From Microcaldota archaeon (GTDB lineage: Archaea > Micrarchaeota > Micrarchaeia > Micrarchaeales > Micrarchaeaceae): 64,000 nucleotides of DNA. Shown in pieces: positions 17,912-27,014 of the stretch. The first letter of the stretch is position 1; each line of letters starts with the position of its first letter. The stretch is taken from contig JAGWHO010000002.1 of NCBI GenBank assembly GCA_028866715.1, positions 45,906 to 109,905 on the forward strand, in the 5' to 3' direction. A program made the translations under genes and the position numbers. The notes under the pieces are model-generated. The model saw nothing but the letters and a program-made list of their open reading frames with translations. It was not told where the DNA came from and did not search any database.

Positions 17912-18486
17912 TTCTCACTGAATATCTCTTCGACGTTTGCCTTCAGGGCAGCAATGCCCTCCTCGAGCCTGCCCTGCCTGTTAAATATTATGTATAAGGG
18001 AATATTTAAAGACGACGAAATGACCGATAATATGGACATGTTTATCTGGCGCTGGTCGTCTATCCTTATCTTATCCTCAGATTCACGATCCCTGCTCCTG
18101 TCAAGCTTCCTGCGCTCGAGTATATCATCGGTAAGGGAATCTATGTAGACCAGTGCCCTCAATGCCTTTATCCTGCCCACCTGCTCTACTGGAATCCCAG
18201 GCACGTACCTGCCGTTTGCTTCTACTGTGGCATGGGTGTCGACGACGATGTGGCCCTTCATGGCCGCAACTTCCGCGAAGGCCCTGTCCCTGAGGGCAGA
18301 TATCCTGTCATTTGAGAGAAGGCGCATCTTGTCCCTGTCGTCCGCAAGCCCGTCCCTCTTCGCTATCTCGAGCATAAGTGTGCCCATATTGGCAATCTTT
18401 ACGTTCGGGTTGCTCGCCAGTCCCTTGATTAGCGTGGTCTTTCCCGCTCCAGGCGAACCCGCTACAATTACCACTCTGTTGGGCAT
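17908..18486 (-). CDS. adkA: Adenylate kinase, archaeal AdkA type
   Basis: Interconverts ATP plus AMP with two ADP. The P-loop VIVAGSPGAGKTTLIKGLA starts at residue 6. IANMGTLMLEIA contacts AMP, and VVDTHATVEANGRYVPGIP is diagnostic of the archaeal trimeric type rather than the bacterial Adk. 192 aa, normal for the family. It lies 5 bases downstream of the thermosome stop on the same strand and overlaps DUF106 by 4 bases. Confidence 0.92.
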   Translation of the reverse strand: MPNRVVIVAGSPGAGKTTLIKGLASNPNVKIANMGTLMLEIAKRDGLADDRDKMRLLSNDRISALRDRAFAEVAAMKGHIVVDTHATVEANGRYVPGIPVEQVGRIKALRALVYIDSLTDDILERRKLDRSRDRESEDKIRIDDQRQINMSILSVISSSLNIPLYIIFNRQGRLEEGIAALKANVEEIFSEK

Positions 18487-18491
18487 CGGAA

Positions 18492-20144
18492 TTACTCCAT
18501 CTCTCCGCCTGGCATTCCGCCCGGCATGCCTCCTCCTCCGCCGCGCTTGCCTCTGGAGCTTATCATGTCGTCTATTCTGAGTATTATCTCAGCCGCTTCT
18601 GACGCGCTTGAGATGGCCTGAAGCTTGACCTTCATTGGCTCATAAACTCCCTGCTTGTTCATGTCTCCGACAGTGTTCTTTATTATGTCGACGCCGTAGC
18701 TTGCGCCCTCCTTTGTCTTGTGCTTGCTTCTGAGCTGAACCAGCGTGTCTATCGGGTCCATTCCCGCGCTCTCTGCAAGCGTCTTAGGTATGGCCTCAAG
18801 CGCATCCGCAAACTTCTGTATGGCGAGCTGCTCTCTTCCGCCGACGTTGCTTGCATAGGACTTAAGCCCGGCAGAGAGCTCTATCTCGATGCTTCCGCCG
18901 CCTACTACGAACCTGCCTGTCTCAACAGCGCTTGACACCGCGCCGATAACGTCTGTTATCGACCTGTCTAGCTCATCTACGACCTGCTGCGTTCCGCCTC
19001 TTCCGAATATCGTGACGCTCTTCGGGTCCCTGCACTTCTCGACAAAGACCATCTGTTCGCCGCTTATCTTCCTCTCCTCGACAAGGCCTGCGAACCCGAG
19101 GTCCTTCGTGTTGAGGTCGTCAAGGCTCGTGATTATCTTTGCGCCTGTGGCCCTTGCGAGCTTCTCCATGTCGCTCTTCTTGACGCGCCTTATCGCTATT
19201 ATGCCGTTCTTCGCGAGGTAGTGCTGCGCCATGTCGTCTATGCCCTTCTGCGTGACTATGACGGTGGCGCCGCTCTTCTTGATCTTCTCGACCATGTCCT
19301 TGAGTATTCGGTCCTCCTGCTGCAGGAATGCCTGCATCTGCTCAGGGCTCGTTATCTCTATTCTTGCATCCGTCTCCGTCTTCTCTATCTCCAATGCGAC
19401 GTCAAGCAGGGCAATCTTAGCGTTTGCCGCTGATTTTGGCATGCCTGAATGGGCTATCTCCTTATCGACAAGCACTCCGTTTATGAATTGGGTGTCGTTC
19501 ACGCTGCCGCCTGCCTTCTTCTCCACCTTTATGAAGTCGTGGTCAATCACTATCTTGCCTGATGCGTCCTTGTCCATGACCTGCTTTACCGCCCTTATTA
19601 CAAGGTCGGCTATCATCGACTTCGTGTCTTCGCCGCCAACGTTCTTAGACCCCAGAGAGACCATAGCAATCTTGTGCAATGTCTTGTCGTCGTCTATCTT
19701 CACTGTCTGCGAAGACTTTTCGAGGATCTCCCCTGCCTCCTGGGCAGCCATCTTGTATCCTCTTATGATTGTTGTCGGGTGTATTCCCTGCTCGAGCAGG
19801 TCGCCAGCTCCCTTGAGCAGCTCTCCTGCCATTATCACTACGCTCGTGGTGCCGTCGCCGACCTCCTTGTCCTGGGTCTTCGCTATATCCACCATGATTT
19901 TAGCTACCGGGTGCTCGACGTTCATCTCGTCGAGGATTGTGGCGCCGTCGTTAGTTATTACGATATCGCCAAGGTCGCTGACCAGCATCTTGTCCATGCC
20001 CTTAGGCCCCAGCGTTGTCTTGACCGCATTCGCGACCGCTATGCCCACTCTAATGTTAGTTACCTGCGCATCCCTTCCAAGTAAGCGCTGTGCCCCTTCA
20101 GGAAGCACAAGAACCTGCTGTCCTCCGAGTTGATTTTCTGCCAT
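18492..20144 (-). CDS. Thermosome subunit (group II chaperonin)
   Basis: 550-aa ATP-dependent chaperonin subunit that forms a double-ring folding cage. Visible: VLPEGAQRLLGRDAQ, the nucleotide loop TTLGPKGMDKMLV, GDGTTSVVIMAGELL, VVGGGSIEIEL in the equatorial domain and the Gly/Met-rich C-terminal tail GGGGGMPGGMPGGEME typical of thermosomes. ATG 20144 (MAENQLGG) is the likely start. The promoter lies in the 230-base gap shared with the divergent ATPase gene. Only one subunit gene is seen here. Confidence 0.96.
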   Translation of the reverse strand: MAENQLGGQQVLVLPEGAQRLLGRDAQVTNIRVGIAVANAVKTTLGPKGMDKMLVSDLGDIVITNDGATILDEMNVEHPVAKIMVDIAKTQDKEVGDGTTSVVIMAGELLKGAGDLLEQGIHPTTIIRGYKMAAQEAGEILEKSSQTVKIDDDKTLHKIAMVSLGSKNVGGEDTKSMIADLVIRAVKQVMDKDASGKIVIDHDFIKVEKKAGGSVNDTQFINGVLVDKEIAHSGMPKSAANAKIALLDVALEIEKTETDARIEITSPEQMQAFLQQEDRILKDMVEKIKKSGATVIVTQKGIDDMAQHYLAKNGIIAIRRVKKSDMEKLARATGAKIITSLDDLNTKDLGFAGLVEERKISGEQMVFVEKCRDPKSVTIFGRGGTQQVVDELDRSITDVIGAVSSAVETGRFVVGGGSIEIELSAGLKSYASNVGGREQLAIQKFADALEAIPKTLAESAGMDPIDTLVQLRSKHKTKEGASYGVDIIKNTVGDMNKQGVYEPMKVKLQAISSASEAAEIILRIDDMISSRGKRGGGGGMPGGMPGGEME

Positions 20145-20336
20145 ATATTGCACCTAGTTTTGAGCGTAATAATTAGGGTTCTAAGACCTGTAAAAATTGA
20201 CGATTTGCAGCCATGAGGGCGCTGCCTGTACTGATATAATGAATATACGAAGGATAGGTATTTATAGGTTAGCCAAGCGGGCGGTTAACGTCGCAAAATA
20301 ACAAATCTCTACAGGCTTTTTGCGCAAACGACACGC

Positions 20337-20351
20337 ATAAATATCTCCTAA
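20337..20351 (+). promoter_or_regulatory. Extended promoter identical to that of VP1
   Basis: ATAAATATCTCCTAA, identical to 15321-15335 before VP1, starts 36 bases before the ATG of the P-loop ATPase and is followed by GCGCAA as in VP2 and VP3. The rest of the 20154-20372 gap holds the minus-strand thermosome promoter region and shows no further gene. Confidence 0.55.
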
Positions 20352-20372
20352 AGCGCAATTATAATTGAGAGT

Positions 20373-21998
20373 ATGGAGAGGACGGTTTCGTTAAAGGACT
20401 TTAGGGATACCAGGATGTACTCCCAGGCAATCATAGCAGCAGCTCTGAAAGACCCCGAAACCAAAGAAGCGATCGAGATATTCCTTAAGACACCGAAGTT
20501 GGAAAGAGACATGCTATACATAATGCGCTACGGTGACATTGCGTATAAACACGGTTTTGCTGAGATAGACTATTTTAGTGATAAGCCTAGTTTCAGTCAG
20601 ATCTCAGTCAAGCGCCTGTTCGATATACTAATGGGCCTGAGCCATACTGAGGATTTATCCAGCGAATTCGAGAGGTCGCTAGGAAGATTGGCTGAGGCAG
20701 GGAGGGTATCTGTAGACGAGGCTAAGTACTGGGTGGAGCTCCTTCCAAAAGGAAATGAAGATATCCGTATCATAAACGCTATAGAGCATACGCTATTCAA
20801 AACCATACCGGAACACGCAGAAAACGCAGATATCTCAAATCGGAAGGAACAAATCCCATTATACATGGCAATAGCATCCGCCACAGACCTCATGTTCAAG
20901 TTAGACCCAGCCGAAAGATACCACAGTTCAGACGAGGAGACTGTATTTACGATAGTGGGCCGTCCAGGATCGGGGAAAACATATGCGCTCTTAAGCACAC
21001 TACGGGAGAAAAATATATCTGTGACATATCATTCCTTCAAATACGGGAAAGAGAACATCACAAAAATTGGCCCTCGGTATCCGGATAAATCAAATGGGGA
21101 CGTGGAGGTGTTCGACGATATAAACTACCTCTATACCGAAGTAATGGAAGGCCGCCTGCCTGCTAAAGCAGCTGTTGACTATATAAGGCAAATTACCGCG
21201 CAGATTGATCGGCTCGGCAACAAGAAGCAACCGACTGGGAAGGCGGGCTTCAACACATTTGTGATATCAGAGAAGCCGCTTGAAGAATATACTAGCTTAG
21301 GTCCAGAATTCATGTCAGAGGCACAAAAGCTTACCTCCCCAAAGAGGCTTATCCGTGTCGATGCGATTGAATGGGAGCATTATATGGAGATTGCAGAACA
21401 CTACAAGAAGAACAATAACGCACATATCGACAAAAGCGCATTATACCTCCTATACGAGGCCAATAGCAACCTGCGCATACTGGCTCGGGTACTGAATGTA
21501 ATGGGCGGTGTGCTGACCCTAGATAAACTCAAGGACTTATGTAACATACCACGGCCTGAAGAACCGGAAACGAGTAAGGTAAGGCTCCATGGATACGGCG
21601 ATAGCATAAACGAAATTCTTTACCTACTCTTAAACTTCAAAAGTGTCTCGCCGTATTGGTACGAAGGCTATGCCACACAAGATTTTAAAGACATGGCAGG
21701 ATATGACGTCTCTAAGCCTCGAAAAGAATCTGCAGAAACATATACACCGCTCAGCCTGAGGCTTAAAGCATTATATGATGAAAACGCCGTTGACGAAGTG
21801 ATCGTAAGAGACACAAATGCGGCAGAATTGGATATGCTCACCACCCTCCTAATCGCAACAATACAAATGGTTAACAAAGTAAGGGGTGGTGGTGGCACGG
21901 TGCGCAAGCAAGACAAGTTCTACATGGAAAGGGTCCTTCCAAGCGTAAGACGGGGGATAAACAGGCTGGTGTTCGACAGCATTAATGCACGCGCTTAA
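20373..21998 (+). CDS. Unrecognised P-loop (AAA-like) ATPase
   Basis: 541-aa protein whose family I cannot name. Walker A IVGRPGSGKTYALL is at residues 196-203 and a Walker B-like VEVFDDINYLY at about 244-254, followed by a sensor-like FVISEKP (near 292). The N-terminal 180 residues are helical and unassigned; residues 340-400 (YLLYEANSNLRILARVLNVM) resemble a AAA+ lid. Codon use is more A/T-rich than in flanking housekeeping genes, suggesting an accessory gene. It sits alone between minus-strand genes and overlaps the Mrp gene stop by 4 bases. It shares an extended promoter with the DGR target genes, so a functional link is possible but unproven. Confidence 0.7.
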   Translation: MERTVSLKDFRDTRMYSQAIIAAALKDPETKEAIEIFLKTPKLERDMLYIMRYGDIAYKHGFAEIDYFSDKPSFSQISVKRLFDILMGLSHTEDLSSEFERSLGRLAEAGRVSVDEAKYWVELLPKGNEDIRIINAIEHTLFKTIPEHAENADISNRKEQIPLYMAIASATDLMFKLDPAERYHSSDEETVFTIVGRPGSGKTYALLSTLREKNISVTYHSFKYGKENITKIGPRYPDKSNGDVEVFDDINYLYTEVMEGRLPAKAAVDYIRQITAQIDRLGNKKQPTGKAGFNTFVISEKPLEEYTSLGPEFMSEAQKLTSPKRLIRVDAIEWEHYMEIAEHYKKNNNAHIDKSALYLLYEANSNLRILARVLNVMGGVLTLDKLKDLCNIPRPEEPETSKVRLHGYGDSINEILYLLLNFKSVSPYWYEGYATQDFKDMAGYDVSKPRKESAETYTPLSLRLKALYDENAVDEVIVRDTNAAELDMLTTLLIATIQMVNKVRGGGGTVRKQDKFYMERVLPSVRRGINRLVFDSINARA

Positions 21999-22765
21999 AC
22001 AATGGCATCAACGAGCCTGCTGTACTGCAGGTAAATGTCTTCGTTTTCCAAGACAGGAACCTTACCCATATCGCTGAATGTGTTGAACGAAGAATCCATT
22101 TTGACAGCACCCAAAACTTCGGTCTGAAGTGCTGAAGCAATCTCTTCGGTGTTTTTGCTTATCATACCACCGGACATGTTCTCGACGACCCCCAGGACTG
22201 ATATGCCTAATCTCTTTGCCATGAGCCCGGATCTTATGGAGTTCGTGGCAGCAATCTTTTGAGGCGTTGTCACTATTATGAAGCCGTCAAGCTGGAGGAG
22301 CTGCATGATAGTCAGCGGGCCGTCGGACGTGCCTGGGCTGAGGTCTATTATGAGATAGTCAAGCTCGCCCCAGTTAGTGTTCTCGAAGAAGTCCCCGAGC
22401 ATCTTCGTTATTATGGGGCCTCTCCATATGATCGGCTTCTTCACCTCATCAACGAGCATGGCTGTTGAAGCTACCTTCACGCCATCCTTGACAAGCGGCT
22501 CAAGAGGCAGCTTGCTCGTGTCCATCTTCTCCGTAACCCCAAGGAACATGGTAAGGTTGGGGCAGTCTATATCCGCATCGAGAAGGCCGACCTTGAAGCC
22601 CTTCTTCATGAGCGTATATGCTATGTTCACTGCAGTGGTGGTCTTGCCAACCCCTCCCTTGGCGCTGTAGACGCCTATCTTGTGCTTTATCCCTGAGAGC
22701 TTTTCCTTAACGCGTTCCTTCTGCCGTATGACGTTCACGAACGATGGATGCATCTGCTCCGGCAT
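21995..22765 (-). CDS. Mrp/NBP35-family P-loop ATPase
   Basis: 256-aa MinD/Mrp-type ATPase, a family of Fe-S cluster carriers. Deviant Walker A YSAKGGVGKTTTAVNIA (residues about 33-49), VGLLDADIDCPNL, and DYLIIDLSPGTSDGPLTIM. Where canonical Mrp/ApbC proteins have a CxxC after VENMS, this one reads VENMSGGMISK, so the bridging-cluster cysteines are missing. An Fe-S carrier role is therefore less certain than usual. It is convergent with the P-loop ATPase gene. Confidence 0.85.
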   Translation of the reverse strand: MPEQMHPSFVNVIRQKERVKEKLSGIKHKIGVYSAKGGVGKTTTAVNIAYTLMKKGFKVGLLDADIDCPNLTMFLGVTEKMDTSKLPLEPLVKDGVKVASTAMLVDEVKKPIIWRGPIITKMLGDFFENTNWGELDYLIIDLSPGTSDGPLTIMQLLQLDGFIIVTTPQKIAATNSIRSGLMAKRLGISVLGVVENMSGGMISKNTEEIASALQTEVLGAVKMDSSFNTFSDMGKVPVLENEDIYLQYSRLVDAIV

Positions 22766-22847
22766 GATACAGTTACGCAGTTACAGGCTATAAACCCACT
22801 TCCGCAATTGATGAAGGATTAAATAGTTTTCTTTTCATAAAGATTGT

Positions 22848-22865
22848 GAAATAGAACCCTATTTC
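22848..22865 (+). promoter_or_regulatory. Hairpin in the leader of the OB-fold gene
   Basis: GAAATAG (22848-22854), AACC loop, CTATTTC (22859-22865): a perfect 7-bp inverted repeat 15 bases before the ATG and about 30 bases after a TATA-like ttaaatag. It could be an operator or an mRNA hairpin. Confidence 0.45.
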
Positions 22866-22880
22866 TCTAGGTAGATAGAA

Positions 22881-23231
22881 ATGAAGATAAGTGATCTGAA
22901 GGTAGGAGCTAGCAACGTCACAGTGCAGGCAAAGGTAATATCGAAGGACGACCCACGCGAAGTGGTAACGAAGTACGGAAAGAGATTGAGCGTGGCAAAC
23001 ATAACGCTTCAGGACGAGACCGGTTCAATACCGATGTCGCTTTGGGGCAATGACATAAACACGGTCAACGTCGGCGACACTATAGAAGTGGCGAACGGCT
23101 ATGTCAACGAGTTCAGGGGGAATCCTCAGCTCTCGACAGGCAAGTTCGGCAAGATAAAGGTTGTCGAGAAGGGCTCAGGCGAGTCCGCAGGCGAAGAGGC
23201 AATGCCTGAAGACAGCTTCGAAGAGGAATAA
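22881..23231 (+). CDS. Single-stranded-DNA-binding protein with one OB fold
   Basis: 116-aa protein with one RPA-like OB fold (residues 1-95: KISDLKVGASNVTVQAKVI, then ITLQDETGSIPMSLWG, then DTIEVANGYVNEFRGNPQLS) and an acidic flexible C-terminal tail (PEDSFEEE). This design matches the compact crenarchaeal-type SSB. It is monocistronic, with its own TATA-like box. Another OB-fold nucleic-acid-binding role cannot be excluded. Confidence 0.85.
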   Translation: MKISDLKVGASNVTVQAKVISKDDPREVVTKYGKRLSVANITLQDETGSIPMSLWGNDINTVNVGDTIEVANGYVNEFRGNPQLSTGKFGKIKVVEKGSGESAGEEAMPEDSFEEE

Positions 23232-23257
23232 TTCCTCTTATCTTTTTCTTTATTGTT

Positions 23258-24328
23258 TCACTTTCCGTCCAGCTTTAGCGCTCTCGATTTGTGAAGTATT
23301 TCATGGGCCTTGGGCTTCCAGTATCTCATAGTATAGAACAGGAATATCGTGCCGCTGATGAAGCCCAGCCACAGCGTAGCAAGCCTCGACATTATTGTAA
23401 CCGCTGAGCTGACGTCGCTTTGCAGATTGAGGTATGTACCCAGCAGCGCAACGAGCGTTCCGTCTGTTATGCCTATGTTGCCCGGCACAGCGGATATCAT
23501 GCCGAACACCTGCGCGGAGTTCCATATGAACGTAGATGTGCCTATCTGCGGATGCACTCCGACCGCGACAAGCGAGAAGTAAAGCGTGAGCGATGTAAGA
23601 AACGCGGCCGGGAGTGTGAACGCCAGCGACACAAGATAGACGTGGTGCTTGTTCAGCACGCTCTGCGAAGCGTAATACTCGTCACCGTAAAGCGAGAACA
23701 TCTTAACGAACTTGCTTCCTTTAAGCTTGTTCTTTATAAAGTTGAAGACCCACGCGTTGGTTAAGAACAGGAACGGCAGCACCAGCACGATGTCAAGGAG
23801 CAGCACATACAGCACAAAGTGCTTCGCCCAGACCGCAGCTATGAATGCGAGTATTCCGACGCCAAGGAAATCCGTGAATATGTCCATTGTCACGACCGGC
23901 AGTATGTGCGTGAACTTTATCTTCGTGATCCTTCTCAGGGTATAAGCCGCGACTATCCTGCCTATCATGCCAGGGGTTATATCCATCGAGTATATCGACA
24001 GATAGACCATCAGGTTCTTCCTAAGAGGCACCTTTATGCCGAGCCTCTTCAGGTAGTATGTCCATTTCCAGTACTTTATCAGGTAGCCGGAAAACTGGCA
24101 TACGAATGCAAGCGCAAATATCCCGAGGTTGGCAGAGAGTATTATCCCGACAACGTTCTGTATTCCGCCGAAAACCGCGATAGCGATAAAGACCACCGCG
24201 CTTGCTATGAACGCAAGCGTTACGAATATTCGTATGCGCTTTATCAGCTTGAGGTAGCCCTCACGGTCGACCTTCTTTAGCTTGGTTATGCTGCTCCAGA
24301 TGCTTGCTTTTTTCTGCTTGGTCGCCAT
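23258..24328 (-). CDS. Lysylphosphatidylglycerol synthase TM-region/flippase-like protein
   Basis: 356-aa integral membrane protein of the UPF0104/LPG-synthase-TM family. About eight hydrophobic helices; family features include GYLIKYWKWTYYLKRLG, DITPGMIGRIVAAYTLRR, AVPGNIGITDGTLVALLG and a final SGTIFLFYTMRYW. Start ATG 24328 (MATKQKKAS) lies 7 bases after the stop of the glycosyltransferase gene; codons upstream of it overlap that gene. The pair suggests lipid-linked glycan or polar-lipid handling in the envelope. Confidence 0.82.
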   Translation of the reverse strand: MATKQKKASIWSSITKLKKVDREGYLKLIKRIRIFVTLAFIASAVVFIAIAVFGGIQNVVGIILSANLGIFALAFVCQFSGYLIKYWKWTYYLKRLGIKVPLRKNLMVYLSIYSMDITPGMIGRIVAAYTLRRITKIKFTHILPVVTMDIFTDFLGVGILAFIAAVWAKHFVLYVLLLDIVLVLPFLFLTNAWVFNFIKNKLKGSKFVKMFSLYGDEYYASQSVLNKHHVYLVSLAFTLPAAFLTSLTLYFSLVAVGVHPQIGTSTFIWNSAQVFGMISAVPGNIGITDGTLVALLGTYLNLQSDVSSAVTIMSRLATLWLGFISGTIFLFYTMRYWKPKAHEILHKSRALKLDGK

Positions 24329-24335
24329 GCGCTCA

Positions 24336-25496
24336 TCAATAACGTATTGTCTTCTCGAACAACTCCTCATACTGCTTGGCAATATTGTTCCAGTCGTGCC
24401 TCTTCTTCATGCGCTCCCTTCCCTTTCTGCCGAGCGCCCGTGCCCTTTCCTTATTGTTGAGAACGTATAATATCTTTTCCCTTATGTCGTCAGAGCTTTT
24501 CGGCATTGCAAGGAGGCCGCAGTCGCCCATCATCTCAGGCAGCCCGCCGACATTAGAAGCGATGCACGGGAGCTCGCACGACAGCGCCTCAAGGATCGCA
24601 AGCGATGCAGGCTCGTAAAGCGACGGCATCACGAAAACATCGGCAACGTTGTAGTAGTAAGGCAGGGTATCTTCGTCTATGCCGTTTATTATCTTGAAGT
24701 GGCCGTTCAGCCCGCGCGCCTTTGCCTCGCGCTTTAGCCGCGATTCGAGAGGGCCTCTTCCTATTATTAGAAGATTCAATTCGGTATCAAGCTCTTTCTT
24801 GAGTTCCGCAACAGCCTCGAGCAGATAGGTCTGTCCCTTTTGGGTCACCAGCCTGCCGTTCGCCAGCACTACCGTGCCCTTCAGGCCAAGTCTCCTCTTT
24901 ACAGCAACAAGCTTCGGATCGGCGCCTCTTTTCTTCGAGAATTTATCATAATCGACGCCGTTATAGACAAGATGCGTCTTGCGCATCTCGTCCTTCGGCA
25001 CCGTGCTGTCTATCGTGGCCCTCGATATCCCTGTTATGAGGTCTGCCGTGTGCATCAGGCGCCTTCCCCATGAGACGTCGTAGAGCAGCCCGGCTGAGTC
25101 CGTGAACAGGTCTATCCCCTTAGGCAGCGCATTGTGTATTGTAAGCGCAATCTTTTTCTCTGCCTTCTTGAGAAGGTGCACGGATCTCGGGAAGTACAGA
25201 TACCTGTTGTTTATGTGGTATATATCCGCATCAACCTTCGCAGCTGCGGCATTGAACCCTTCCATTAAGTTTATCGGCAAAGGAAGAAGATGACCTCCAG
25301 GTATGTATGCGGTCTTGAGCCTCACGACCTTTATCCCGTTTATGTCCTCTATTCCGTAGCTGTTCCTGTTCATGGTCGCCGAAGTTATGACCGTGATGTT
25401 GTGCCTCTTAGCGAGCCTTGTGTATATCTCGTAGAGCACCTTCTCGGTTCCGCCCTTGTACGGGTAAAAGTACGGATTAAGCACGCAGATGTCCAT
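24336..25496 (-). CDS. Family 4 glycosyltransferase
   Basis: 386-aa GT-B retaining glycosyltransferase. N-terminal FYPYKGGTEKVLYEIYTRLA is the acceptor-side glycine loop; VLANGRLVTQKGQTYLLEA (about 205-225) and the EX7E motif in PSLYEPASLAILEALSCE (about 300-317) are GT4 signatures. It forms a two-gene minus-strand unit with the flippase-like gene, and a divergent sulfatase-fold gene follows after 81 bases. Probably builds cell-surface glycans or glycolipids; the donor sugar cannot be read from sequence. Confidence 0.88.
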   Translation of the reverse strand: MDICVLNPYFYPYKGGTEKVLYEIYTRLAKRHNITVITSATMNRNSYGIEDINGIKVVRLKTAYIPGGHLLPLPINLMEGFNAAAAKVDADIYHINNRYLYFPRSVHLLKKAEKKIALTIHNALPKGIDLFTDSAGLLYDVSWGRRLMHTADLITGISRATIDSTVPKDEMRKTHLVYNGVDYDKFSKKRGADPKLVAVKRRLGLKGTVVLANGRLVTQKGQTYLLEAVAELKKELDTELNLLIIGRGPLESRLKREAKARGLNGHFKIINGIDEDTLPYYYNVADVFVMPSLYEPASLAILEALSCELPCIASNVGGLPEMMGDCGLLAMPKSSDDIREKILYVLNNKERARALGRKGRERMKKRHDWNNIAKQYEELFEKTIRY

Positions 25497-25577
25497 CGGA
25501 TTTCACTCTAAAAGGAAAGGCATACCTAAATGCAAGTTAAGGAATAAATACCAATCCAGTAATAAAATATCGTTGCG

Positions 25578-27014
25578 ATGAGGAAGAACATCGTGGTGCT
25601 GCTCCTTGACACGTTAAGGGCTAGCGACGCATATAACAGGAACGTGATGCCGAATCTCAACTACCTGGCGAGAAACGCGACGTCATACAGGAGGGCAATA
25701 TCCCCTGCAACATGGACCGCTCCGTCCCACGCGTCGCTATTCACAGACACGAAGGCATCAGGCATACCCGGCGTATCAAGGAACTTCCTCTCAACAGGCA
25801 CATCGATAGATCCGTGGATGGTGAGGACCCAGTTCCTCAACTCTAATGACGAGACGATAACGAAGCGCCTCTCGCCGTACGGCTACTACTCTGTGCTCTT
25901 CTCAAACAACCCGTTCCTCACGAGCTTCACCAACCTTGCCGTAGGGTTCGACAAGGTATATGACGTATGGCTCGAGTCAAACGTAAAGTACAACAAGCGG
26001 CTGGTGGACAGGCTCTCGTTCATACTAAATGGGGGTGCGGCAACGCGCGACAAGATATACGACGCAAGCAACGTGATAGCAAAGGTGCTGCCGAGGCCTG
26101 TGCTTGATAAGATCTATCTTGACCTGAGGGCAAGGCTGAACGAACGCGTCGCAAAGGCAGACGGGACATTCAGGCTCGACAGGGGTGCCACAGACACCAA
26201 TAACGCGCTTGCAAACTACCTTGAATACAACTACAACTACAAGCCGCACTTCATGTTCATGAACTTCATGGAGGCTCATGAAAATTATCCGGTAAGCAAA
26301 AGGAAGAACATGGTCCAGGACAAGTGGCTCTATCTTAGCGGCATAGAGGAATTGAGCGATGACGTCTCAAACGAGCTCCATGCGGCATATCTGAGAAGGC
26401 TGAGATATCTGGACACGAAGATAAAGGATTCGATATCCGTGCTCAAGAAGCATGGAATGCTTGACAACGCGACAGTGATAATAACTTCGGACCACGGCCA
26501 GCTCTTCGGCGAGCACGGGCTGCTGTACCATTCGCTTGCGCCGTACGACAATCTCGTGAACGTGCCGCTCGTTTCTGTAAATTACGAGAGCGGCAAGTTG
26601 GTCAGGATAAAGGACACGGTCGACAGGCCTGTCAGCATGGGTTCGCTCCACAAGGCGATACTCGATCTCGCTTCGGGGAAGGAGGAGTACCTCAACGGCA
26701 ACCTGAGATCTACAAACAGGATAATAAGCGAGCACGTCGGCATAAGCGAGGGCTGGGACGGCAAGTTGCTAAGGTACCTCAAAGGAAGGTCGGACAGCGC
26801 TGCGGCCATATACAAGGCAAAGATGAGGTGCAACATCAGGGCGACAGCGGTCTACTCCGGCAACATGAAGCTCATGCATTATTTCGGTTCGAGAAAGGAC
26901 GAGCTCTATGACATCGCAAGCGATCCCGAAGAGAGGAACAACATTGTCAATGAGCGAAGATCATCTGCACTTTCATTGGCAAGGTCAGGCTCAGCTCTTA
27001 ATGCTGGTTCATGA
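25578..27014 (+). CDS. Sulfatase/alkaline-phosphatase-fold hydrolase
   Basis: 478-aa member of the alkaline phosphatase superfamily. VVLLLDTLRASDAY (first metal Asp), TAPSHASLFT (the catalytic-residue motif, with Thr where sulfatases have Cys or Ser), and ITSDHGQLFGEHGLLYHSL with the metal DHG. Thr at the nucleophile position is more like phosphoglycerol or phosphoethanolamine transferases than true sulfatases. There is no clear signal peptide, so a cytoplasmic-face location is possible. The C-terminus, FGSRKDELYDIASDPEERNN, is typical of the family. It overlaps the end of the convergent DUF929 gene by 17 bases. Confidence 0.85.
   Translation: MRKNIVVLLLDTLRASDAYNRNVMPNLNYLARNATSYRRAISPATWTAPSHASLFTDTKASGIPGVSRNFLSTGTSIDPWMVRTQFLNSNDETITKRLSPYGYYSVLFSNNPFLTSFTNLAVGFDKVYDVWLESNVKYNKRLVDRLSFILNGGAATRDKIYDASNVIAKVLPRPVLDKIYLDLRARLNERVAKADGTFRLDRGATDTNNALANYLEYNYNYKPHFMFMNFMEAHENYPVSKRKNMVQDKWLYLSGIEELSDDVSNELHAAYLRRLRYLDTKIKDSISVLKKHGMLDNATVIITSDHGQLFGEHGLLYHSLAPYDNLVNVPLVSVNYESGKLVRIKDTVDRPVSMGSLHKAILDLASGKEEYLNGNLRSTNRIISEHVGISEGWDGKLLRYLKGRSDSAAAIYKAKMRCNIRATAVYSGNMKLMHYFGSRKDELYDIASDPEERNNIVNERRSSALSLARSGSALNAGS

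Noticed and set aside
20154..20372. Possible C/D sRNA or tRNA in the thermosome-ATPase gap
   Set aside because: Scattered CTGA and TGA motifs occur but without a paired C box or correct spacing, and no cloverleaf can be drawn.
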